DNA from: Anaerolineales bacterium
GTDB lineage: Bacteria > Chloroflexota > Anaerolineae > 4572-78 > J111
Assembly (NCBI GenBank): GCA_012032575.1
Contig: JAAUSP010000144.1
Coordinates: forward strand, 1-14,238
Length of the DNA stretch: 14,238 nt
Direction of reading: 5' to 3'
In this document: positions 8,252 through 14,238 of the stretch, piece by piece
How positions within the stretch are numbered: position 1 is the stretch's first letter
Layout of the letters: the number at the start of each line of letters is the position of its first letter
Notes under the pieces: generated by a model
Databases searched by the model: none
What the model saw: the letters and a program-made list of their open reading frames with translations, nothing else
What the model was told of the DNA's origin: nothing
Made by a program: the position numbers and the translations under genes

Positions 8252-9106
8252 CTATCTTCCTTGTCTAAAAACCAAGAGCAAAAACAAAATGCCGGCAGCG
8301 GCTAAATTCAAAAGAATAGCAAAAATCATAATCACGTAAAACGAGGCCAAATATCGGCTGAGCAGGAGAAAAGGGCCGGTGGCAAAATCGTCCAGCCAAA
8401 AGGTAAAAAAATTGAACAAAAAGACAGTAATGGTTAGCACACTAAACCCGGAAAAAGCCCCTTCAATATCAGGCGGGCTAAGGGTTACAGCGCTGCCAAC
8501 GGCAAAAGTGATATACAGAAATACGTAAAACCGCCAGTCGAGCAGATTTTGGCCGTTAAATATGCCGATAAGCCCGGCCAAAGTGGCTTGCAGCAGACTC
8601 ATAACGAGATTAACAATACCACCAAAGGAGTCAAACGAGATATTTTCAAGGGCGATCTCGTCAAAAGGAGCGATCATATTGACGCCTAAAAGGAAGCGGG
8701 CGGTTAAAAAGATGGTTAATGGCCCCAGGATAATCGGGCCAATGCCGATAAAAAAGTTACCGATGCGTTGACTCAGGCTGTCGAGGTTGTAACTATGGAT
8801 AACATGGCCGCGCAAATTGGACCTCAAATCAAGGTTGAAGAAGTTGACCTCAATAATTCGGTGGCCAAAAAGGAAGCAAAAAACAATATGGCCCAGTTCG
8901 TGGATGGTGGTGCCCAGCCAACCAAACAAAACCAAAAACCAGATGCGGCCGATCACCTGAAAAGCCAGCAGCTCGACAAAATCGGCCAGGAGACTCATCA
9001 CCAGCGCCAGCAGTAAAATAGGGCCGAGCAGGATGAAGATTTGCAAGAGGGTGATGCCGGCAACCTGAACCAGATAGCCAAAAAATGAGAGAAGCGCTTG
9101 GCCCAA
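8252..9106 (-). CDS. Multi-spanning membrane protein with HELGH metalloprotease-type motif
   Basis: 284-residue integral membrane protein. Hydrophobic segments occur around residues 15-40, 48-65, 74-82, 115-140, 160-180, 190-205, 222-240 and 255-280. HELGH (residues 69-73, in GWLGTTIHELGHIVFCFLFG) is the HExxH zinc-binding motif of zincin-type membrane proteases, resembling site-2-protease/M50-like families, with a partner ligand not obvious; candidates are His101 and His104 in RGHVIHSYN. The role, if catalytic, would be intramembrane or membrane-proximal proteolysis, but only the one motif supports this. The start is TTG at 9106: it is the only start codon before an in-frame TGA 15 bases upstream, and GAAGGAG lies about 9 bases before it. 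It is downstream of glgX on the same strand, with about 159 bases between. Confidence 0.75.
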   Translation of the reverse strand: MGQALLSFFGYLVQVAGITLLQIFILLGPILLLALVMSLLADFVELLAFQVIGRIWFLVLFGWLGTTIHELGHIVFCFLFGHRIIEVNFFNLDLRSNLRGHVIHSYNLDSLSQRIGNFFIGIGPIILGPLTIFLTARFLLGVNMIAPFDEIALENISFDSFGGIVNLVMSLLQATLAGLIGIFNGQNLLDWRFYVFLYITFAVGSAVTLSPPDIEGAFSGFSVLTITVFLFNFFTFWLDDFATGPFLLLSRYLASFYVIMIFAILLNLAAAGILFLLLVFRQGR

Positions 9107-9182
9107 AACGTAGCTCCTTCAACGGGGGTAGAACAGGCCAGAATGGTCTGCCGCAGCCCGGCGAGGGGATTTTTGTTTATCA

Positions 9183-9235
9183 TCCAAGCTCAGACGGGAT
9201 GCGATTCCCGGAAGCCAGTCGCAGATTGGCTTGGA
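9183..9235 (-). other. Structured leader-like element between glgX and the HELGH gene
   Basis: TCCAAGC (9183-9189) is complementary to GCTTGGA (9229-9235). Inside it, CGGGA (9195-9199) pairs with TCCCG (9206-9210). AAGCCA (9212-9217) pairs with TGGCTT (9227-9232), which competes with the outer stem for the same bases. The two folds are mutually exclusive, as in attenuators, but no function is known and chance is possible. Confidence 0.25.
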
Positions 9236-9265
9236 GTGAACCAGTTGTGATCTGCCGAATTTAGT

Positions 9266-11419
9266 TTACCACTTTGAAAGCATGACCACAATCGAGCGGG
9301 CTTTAACCGGGTAGGCAATAGTTGGCTCTAATTCGATCTCTTTGCCGGGGGGGTGAATATCCAGGGGGGAAGGCTGGCTGGTGTCGAGAACGAGCCGCCA
9401 GCGGCCGTTGTGCGGCGCGGGCGGCAAGTAAAACAGACGGGCGCGAATATCGCTGTTTACCATCACCAGGAAGTCGGTATCGTTGCTGGCTGCTCCCGTT
9501 TCCTGGCAGGAACCGTCCATCGTGAACATCAGCCATTTGCTGGAAGGGTCCCAGGTTGCATCGCGGCCGCTGGGGCCGTACCAATGCACATCGCGGAACT
9601 GGTCGTTATCCAAATCACGCCCGGTAAAAAAGCTAGTACGCCGAAAAACCGGGTGAGCCTGGCGGAAAGCAATCACATGCCGGGCAAAGCGGAAAACATC
9701 GGCGTGTTTTTCCAGCAAGCGCCAATCGTACCAGGAAATTTCGTTGTGCTGGCAGTAGGCGTTGTTATTACCTTGCTGGGTGCGCCGGAACTCATCGCCG
9801 CCCAAAAGCATGGGCGTGCCCTGCGACAGCATGAGGACGGTTAAAAAATTTTTGACCTGCCGGGAGCGGACGGCCTCGATGCGGAGATCGGTGGTGGGGC
9901 CTTCAATACCGTAATTATAGCTGGAATTGTTGTTGCTGCCGTCCTGATTGTGCTCACCGTTGGCCTCGTTATGTTTGGCGTTGTAGCTGACCAAATCGTT
10001 CAGGGTAAAGCCGTCGTGGGCGGTGATATAATTGATGCTGGCATTGGGGGTGCGGCTGTTCATGTAATACAAATCGGCGCTGCCGGCCAGGCGAGTGGCC
10101 AGCGCCCGGTCAGGCCGGGGTCGCCGCGCCAAAAACGGCGAATATCGTCGCGGTATTTGTCGTTCCATTCGGCCCAGCGCCCACCGGGAAACCGCCCCAC
10201 CTGGTAGCCGGCGATGTCCCACGGTTCGGCGATGAGCTTGGCGCGACGCAGTAATGGGTCTTCGGCAATGCGGGCAGTGAGGGGGGGATTGCCCGAAATG
10301 TGGCCGCCCGGCTGGCGGGTCAAGCTGGTAGCCAGATCAAAGCGGAAGCCATCCACGTGCATTTCCAGCACCCAGTAGCGCAGGCAGTCAATGATAAAAT
10401 CCTGCACCACCGGATGGTTGGCATTGAAGGTATTGGCGACGCCGGTAAAATCCTGATAGTAGCGGGGATTGTCGGCCAGGATGTAATAGATGCTGTTATC
10501 AATGCCCTTGAAACTGAGGGTCGGCCCCAACTGGTTGCCTTCGACGGTGTGGTTGAAAACTACATCCAGAATGATTTCCAGCCCGGCCTGATGCAGCGCT
10601 CGGACCATTTCTTTAAAAGCGACAACCTGTTGGCCTGCATCTGCGCCCAGGTGACTGTAATGGCCTTTGGGCGCAAAAAGCAGAGAGTGTTGTAGCCCCA
10701 ATAGTTGCGCAGCCGCTCGCCGGTTTCGGGGTTAAAGCGTCGAAATTCCCACTCGTCGAATTGGTGAATGGGTAATAATTCAATGGCCGTGACCCCTAAC
10801 TCTTTGAAGTGGGGGATTTTTTCGATAACGCCGTGGTAGGTGCCGGGATGGCTGACCCCGGCGCTGGGTGATAGGTGAGGCTACGGACATGCGTCTCGTA
10901 AATGATGGTTTCGTTGATGGGGCGGTTAAGCGGACGGTCGCCCTGCCAATCAAAACCGTCATCGCCGTAAACAATACATTTGGGCATGCCGGCCAGGTGG
11001 GTGGTGGTTGAAAATGACAGATCGGCCTGCGGGGAATTACGATCGAAGCCATACGCCTGGCTGAAATCCCAGTGAAAGGTGGGGCCGCCGGTCAGCGCTT
11101 TGGTGTACGGGTCAAGCAAGGGCTTGTGGCGGTTAAAGCGGTGGCCCCGTTCCGGTCGATATGGTCCATCCATGCGGTAGAGGTACAGGTGGCCGTGCTT
11201 TACCCCGGATAAATGAATGTGCCAGATATCGCCGGTGCGGTTGGCAACCGGATGCAGTTCAAATTCGTGGGTGGGGGCGCCGGCCATCGGCTGGTCGAAC
11301 AGCATCAACCAGACTCGCGTAGCGTGGCGGCTGAAGATGGCAAAGTTGGTTCCGTCGGCAGTGACGGTCGCGCCCAGGGGCATCGGTTGGCCGGGAGTTG
11401 AATGGATGAGTGGAGGCAA
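9266..11419 (-). CDS. glgX: Glycogen debranching enzyme GlgX (three frameshifts)
   Basis: Isoamylase-type glycosyl hydrolase family 13 enzyme that hydrolyses alpha-1,6 branch points of glycogen limit dextrins in the cytoplasm; about 718 residues when bridged, normal for the family. The N-terminal CBM48-like part reads [20 protein letters not shown]. The catalytic (beta/alpha)8 barrel shows region I DVVFNHT (about 10541-10565), region II GFRFDLA with the nucleophile Asp (about 10330-10354), the acid Glu in LIAEPWD (about 10215-10233) and region [14 protein letters not shown] (about 9990-10025). Frames break near 10860 (a missing base in a G-run), 10675-10679 (A5 run on the + strand) and 10105-10107 (C3 run). 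Each is restored by adding one base, giving [20 protein letters not shown], then [16 protein letters not shown], then [12 protein letters not shown]. The start is TTG at 11419 with GAGAGGA about 9 bases upstream. Sequencing error is more likely than true decay. Confidence 0.9.
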
Positions 11420-11466
11420 GTATAAATGTCCTCTCGTAATCTTTTGTTGGCTGGCTGGCTTTTTAT

Positions 11467-11495
11467 ATCCTACAACAGGTTAGGCTAAAAGACAA
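11467..11495 (-). promoter_or_regulatory. Possible promoter of glgX
   Basis: On the - strand TTGTCT (11490-11495) and TAGGAT (11467-11472) are 17 bases apart, each matching 4 of 6 consensus bases. The position, about 50 bases before the TTG start at 11419, is reasonable. Confidence 0.35.
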
Positions 11496-11536
11496 TTTGG
11501 GCATTTGCGCTTTGAGGACAAATTTTTGCCTGGGAA

Positions 11537-11980
11537 TTACTCTAAACCTGATAACTCGATGGGACGCCCGGTCAGTTCTTCAAGTTGTTGTTTCAGCATC
11601 AGACTTTTGCGCTTGATTAAGACTTCCTCATCTTCTCTTAGCTGCCTGGCTTCAACCCTGGCGGCGGCGGAAGCAGTTGGTTTGGCTTCTTCCTCGCTGT
11701 AATCATTCCAGTTGCGTTTGTGCCGGGTTAACTGGTTTGCCAATGACTCAATCATATCTATTTTTGTCTTCTGGTTGGCCAGGTTTATTTGCTGGAGAAA
11801 AGTTTTTAGCTCATTGGGCTGATCAAGAGGTAATGTGGCCAAGGTTGTTGTATCCGCTTCGATACTGGTTTGTGTATCCTGCCGTTTTGCCTGGCGACCT
11901 TTGAATACATCACGGGCAATATCAATTAACAAGGTCGAGGCGCTGCTGATGATGTTGATAAGGGTAGCGTCAAAAGCCAT
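11537..11980 (-). CDS. Possible separate small helical protein in frame with the ATPase 3' end
   Basis: The ATG at 11980, in frame with the ATPase, is preceded by AAAAAGGAGAG followed by six A, an ideal ribosome binding site 8 bases away. It would encode 147 residues beginning MAFDATLINIISSASTLLID. The segment from the ATG ends one homopolymer (A7, ending in the ATG): one more A would make the ATPase stop after EKKNGF and leave this as an overlapping second gene. All shifts in the methyltransferase, SAM and glgX genes are missing bases, so the present fusion could be an artefact. Alternatively it is a true fusion with an internal start. The protein has a mildly hydrophobic N-terminal helix, then a charged, probably coiled-coil C-terminal half; no known family was recognised. 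Confidence 0.45.
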   Translation of the reverse strand: MAFDATLINIISSASTLLIDIARDVFKGRQAKRQDTQTSIEADTTTLATLPLDQPNELKTFLQQINLANQKTKIDMIESLANQLTRHKRNWNDYSEEEAKPTASAAARVEARQLREDEEVLIKRKSLMLKQQLEELTGRPIELSGLE

Positions 11981-13183
11981 TTTTTTCTCTCCTTTTTCTG
12001 CTTTGATCGAACCAATACTTGCCACTTTTATTTCAAATAGCTCAAATGCAGTCCGTTGCAGCGTTTGAGGATGACCAGAACTTGCTCGTTTCAGGTGATT
12101 GCGCTCGCGGTCATCAAAATTGACCCCCGTATTTCGCAGATAAGACACGATCAGGTCATCAATTTGGATGTCGCTAAATGGACCGAGGGGAAGATTAGCC
12201 AAATTGCTATAAAAACCTGATCCAAACCAGGGGACGTTGGCAAAAAGATCAAAAAGTTCTCGCTCACTGGAGGTAATCAGCGAAAAACTGCGGGGGGCCG
12301 GCAAATTTAGCAAGGCGCGCAGGGTGTGCAAAAAACCTAGCCCGGCTTGTGAGTTATCTTTATTAATCTCTCCCATGAGCCGATCAAAACCATCCAATAA
12401 AACCACTACAAATTTTTTCTCTTTGCTTTCTCCTAATTTATCAAAGAAGCGACTAATATCAACTCTGGTTGGAGATTTGCCCGCTTCCAGCGATTTGACA
12501 ACTTTTTCAGTGCCGGGCGTAACTTCTAACCAATCAGCTAACTTGTAAAACAAATGTTCCCAAAAGCCGAATTCGGAAAAGGGGGTGATAAGATTGGTGG
12601 GGATATAAATAAAACGAGCGACCTCAGAACCCAGCATGCCCCATTGTTTCCGGGTATCTTCGACCAGGAGGTAATGTAGAAGGGATGTTTTACCTATACC
12701 GGACGGACCACTGACCATGCTGCCGCCGCGATTATAGGGGTTGGCTAAACGGTCCAAAATGACATCAATTTCTCTTTCCCGGCCAATAAATTTTTCCGGG
12801 GGCACCGGCGGGCCGTCAATGAAGGGGTTGGCCGGGTTAGTTTGTTGAAAGGCTTGAATCGGGGCTGTCCTTACTCCTGGAGAGTTTTGAGGCGCTTCAT
12901 CGGCTGCTATTACGTCGGGGATTAACTCTTGATAAGGCTGATGCTGTTCATAACGGGTTGAATTATTCTCTTTAGCCCAGGCCAGCAAGAGGTCAAGCTT
13001 AAATTTTTGCGCGGCAAATTCAATAATTTTATCGGCAATATCGGCTTTGCCGGTTACTTCGGCTAATTCGTTATAAACCGAATTAAATTCGGGTTCGTAA
13101 AAACAAAACCGGCGCAGCTCTTCGACGGTAAAGCCTTCTATTAGCAGGGTTCGTATCTTTCTTAAATGGTAACGTGTGGGCAT
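11537..13183 (-). CDS. Effector-associated-domain ATPase (STAND/AAA type)
   Basis: 548-residue open frame. Residues about 8-80 (IRTLLIEGFTVEELRRFCF ... LLLAWAKENN) form an all-helical adaptor resembling the effector-associated/death-like domains of bacterial conflict systems. After a Pro-rich linker, FIGRERE (132-138) opens a P-loop ATPase domain: Walker A GPSGIGKT (159-166), Walker B FVVVLLDGFDR (258-268), and a conserved-looking SSGHPQTLQRTAFEL (368-382). Residues 402-548 are charged and helical, with a likely coiled coil near LREDEEVLIKRKSLMLKQQL; this part has its own ribosome binding site and may be a separate gene. The frame is open to 13366, but ATG 13183 is preferred: it has GAAGAGAG upstream and does not overlap the propeller gene, whose stop is 19 bases away. 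Role as a regulated switch in defence or signalling is inferred from the family. Confidence 0.78.
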   Translation of the reverse strand: MPTRYHLRKIRTLLIEGFTVEELRRFCFYEPEFNSVYNELAEVTGKADIADKIIEFAAQKFKLDLLLAWAKENNSTRYEQHQPYQELIPDVIAADEAPQNSPGVRTAPIQAFQQTNPANPFIDGPPVPPEKFIGREREIDVILDRLANPYNRGGSMVSGPSGIGKTSLLHYLLVEDTRKQWGMLGSEVARFIYIPTNLITPFSEFGFWEHLFYKLADWLEVTPGTEKVVKSLEAGKSPTRVDISRFFDKLGESKEKKFVVVLLDGFDRLMGEINKDNSQAGLGFLHTLRALLNLPAPRSFSLITSSERELFDLFANVPWFGSGFYSNLANLPLGPFSDIQIDDLIVSYLRNTGVNFDDRERNHLKRASSGHPQTLQRTAFELFEIKVASIGSIKAEKGEKKMAFDATLINIISSASTLLIDIARDVFKGRQAKRQDTQTSIEADTTTLATLPLDQPNELKTFLQQINLANQKTKIDMIESLANQLTRHKRNWNDYSEEEAKPTASAAARVEARQLREDEEVLIKRKSLMLKQQLEELTGRPIELSGLE

Positions 13184-13202
13184 GCGTTCTCTCTTCAGGC
13201 GA

Positions 13203-14238
13203 TTATTGTTTGACCCAATCTCGCCCGCCATTCTCAGATTTGTATATCCCCCCGAAACCGGCAATATAGATGACGTTGGGATCGGTGGGGTCAAGGGCAA
13301 TATTTTGAACGTGATAGGTAGTTCTTGGCTCAGGCAGGGGCAGGTAGGACCAGTTATCGCCACCATTTATACTCTGAATCAGCCCTAACCCATCATCATT
13401 ATTGGCTTTAAAGCCGGTGCCGGCGTAGAGGATAGGGCCAGACCCCAAGACAATTCGGGAAATATTGAGCGTAGGCATTTGTGGGGTGGGCAGGCCGCTG
13501 TTAGCGCTGCGCCAACTCTGGCCCGCGTCATCACTCTGTACCAGGATTGTCGAAGCGCCGCCGGCATAAACGGTGCTTCCCTTAACGGCCAGGGCATAAA
13601 CAGCCTGCCGGCAAGCCGAACATGGCAAGGCTTGCCAGTTGGACTGTGGACCATCGGCCCGATAAATCACGTCGCCTTCGCCGGCAGTATAAATGGGGCT
13701 ATCCTCACCCGCTTCAATCGCCACTGTATAAAGGGGTGTTTGCAGGGCCGTGCCATCGGCTTTTTGGCCGTTAACCCAGGTACTGCCGCCGTCGGCGCTG
13801 ATCAGGATACCCCCGGCGGTGGCCGCGTAGACAAGATCAGAATTGCTGTTAGCAATCGCCAGGTCATGCACCTGGATTTGGTCATTGGGCAGGGGCAGCG
13901 ATTGCCAGGTGTCGCCGCCGTTGACCGATTTGAGAATTTGCCCATACGCGCCGAGGTAAATTACATTGGCCTGTCCCGGCGCAAATGCCAGCACAGTCAG
14001 ACTGCCGACCGGGCCACCCAATTGAACCTCAGCCCATTGGTGACCGCCGTCCTGGGTGCGATAGAGCCGCCCGTTCTTCAACAAGGCAAACAGTTCAGCC
14101 GGGTTTTGCGGGTTGAGATCTATATCCAGCGCTTCGCCGGGGGGGAGGGGAACCGGCACAGGAGTAGAAGTAGCGGTGGGGGTAGGCGTCGGTGTTGAAG
14201 TGGAAGTTGGGGTTGAGGTAGGCGTCGGTGTTGAAGTT
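13203..14238 (-). CDS. Asp-box (BNR/Ycf48-like) beta-propeller protein, 5' end missing
   Basis: 344 residues lie in the window; the gene continues beyond its right edge. The visible N-terminal part is a Thr/Pro/Ser-rich linker (TSTPTPTSTPTSTSTPTPT) typical of exported or cell-surface proteins. Seven Asp-box-like repeats follow: TQDGGHQW, SVNGGDTW, SADGGSTW, RADGPQSNW (degenerate), SDDAGQSW, SINGGDNW and SENGGRDW, each after an I/V-Y-x-(A/G) strand such as VIYLGAYGQ and ILYAGTG. Seven repeats would make one complete seven-bladed propeller, as in sortilin-type, sialidase-like or photosystem-assembly Ycf48 folds. No sialidase active-site set was seen, so binding or scaffolding is more likely. 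A GTG at 14159 is internal, because the linker reads through it. The stop lies 19 bases before the ATPase start, so both are probably in one operon. Confidence 0.82.
   Translation of the reverse strand, partial: TSTPTPTSTPTSTSTPTPTPTATSTPVPVPLPPGEALDIDLNPQNPAELFALLKNGRLYRTQDGGHQWAEVQLGGPVGSLTVLAFAPGQANVIYLGAYGQILKSVNGGDTWQSLPLPNDQIQVHDLAIANSNSDLVYAATAGGILISADGGSTWVNGQKADGTALQTPLYTVAIEAGEDSPIYTAGEGDVIYRADGPQSNWQALPCSACRQAVYALAVKGSTVYAGGASTILVQSDDAGQSWRSANSGLPTPQMPTLNISRIVLGSGPILYAGTGFKANNDDGLGLIQSINGGDNWSYLPLPEPRTTYHVQNIALDPTDPNVIYIAGFGGIYKSENGGRDWVKQ
14181..14237. repeat. Direct repeat coding for the Thr/Pro linker
   Basis: A 21-base unit (GGTAGGCGTCGGTGTTGAAG plus T) occurs at 14181-14201 and again at 14217-14237, 36 bases apart. 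It encodes STPTPT-type linker sequence on the - strand and continues to the window edge, so more copies may lie beyond. Confidence 0.8.

Noticed and set aside
9353..9844. 163-codon + strand open frame opposite glgX
   Set aside because: Antisense shadow of the conserved C-terminal part of glgX.
11440..11460. Triple TGGC run before the T-rich stretch near 11450-11465 as a terminator
   Set aside because: It is a short direct repeat without a complementary arm, so it forms no hairpin.
13184..13366. ATPase start at 13366
   Set aside because: It would overlap the 3' end of the propeller gene by about 160 bases on the same strand, while ATG 13183 has a ribosome binding site and begins the recognisable adaptor domain.
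13479..14198. 239-codon + strand open frame opposite the propeller gene
   Set aside because: Antisense to the Asp-box repeats, which explain the sequence much better.

Overview
The window looks like an accessory stretch of a Chloroflexota chromosome, probably of Anaerolineae type. This is inferred from its gene families: a SARP/BTAD-AAA regulator, a beta-helix surface protein with repeated GGGIFN-type motifs, an effector-associated-domain ATPase, and a Thr/Pro-linked Asp-box propeller. No rRNA, tRNA, transposase or CRISPR array was seen.

Left part, + strand: the 3' end of an ornithine cyclodeaminase/mu-crystallin family gene (to 563), then a type II restriction-modification pair. The pair is an ApaLI-like endonuclease (578-1201) and a beta-class DNA methyltransferase (1198-2401), overlapping as ATGA. 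By eye it is AT-richer than its neighbours, as expected of a transferred cassette. An inverted repeat at 2432-2467 separates it from two - strand genes for surface proteins: a small membrane-anchored protein with YHQSEW repeats (2504-2923) and a beta-helix protein with about 12 repeats (3073-4503).

Middle: a divergent intergenic region with a clear sigma-70-type promoter leads into a SARP-AAA regulator (4650-6922, frameshifted and lacking its C-terminal part). Next come a class I SAM methyltransferase (7067-7920) with its own promoter and a 331-base non-coding gap with terminator-like hairpins. A - strand HELGH multi-spanning membrane protein follows (8252-9106).

Right part, - strand: the glycogen debranching enzyme glgX (9266-11419), an EAD-ATPase (11537-13183) possibly joined to a second gene (11537-11980), and upstream of it a partial seven-repeat Asp-box beta-propeller gene (13203 to the window end). 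The propeller and ATPase genes are 19 bases apart and probably co-transcribed.

Several otherwise well-conserved genes (methyltransferase, SARP, SAM methyltransferase, glgX) are each split by one to three single-base frameshifts. Most behave as lost bases and some lie in short homopolymers, so uncorrected sequencing error is the simplest explanation. I therefore annotate each as one gene and give the approximate shift positions. The most interesting items are the restriction pair with its broken methyltransferase, the YHQSEW-repeat protein, the EAD-ATPase with a strong internal ribosome binding site, and the mirrored TTGAGGTATA elements between the beta-helix gene and the SARP gene.
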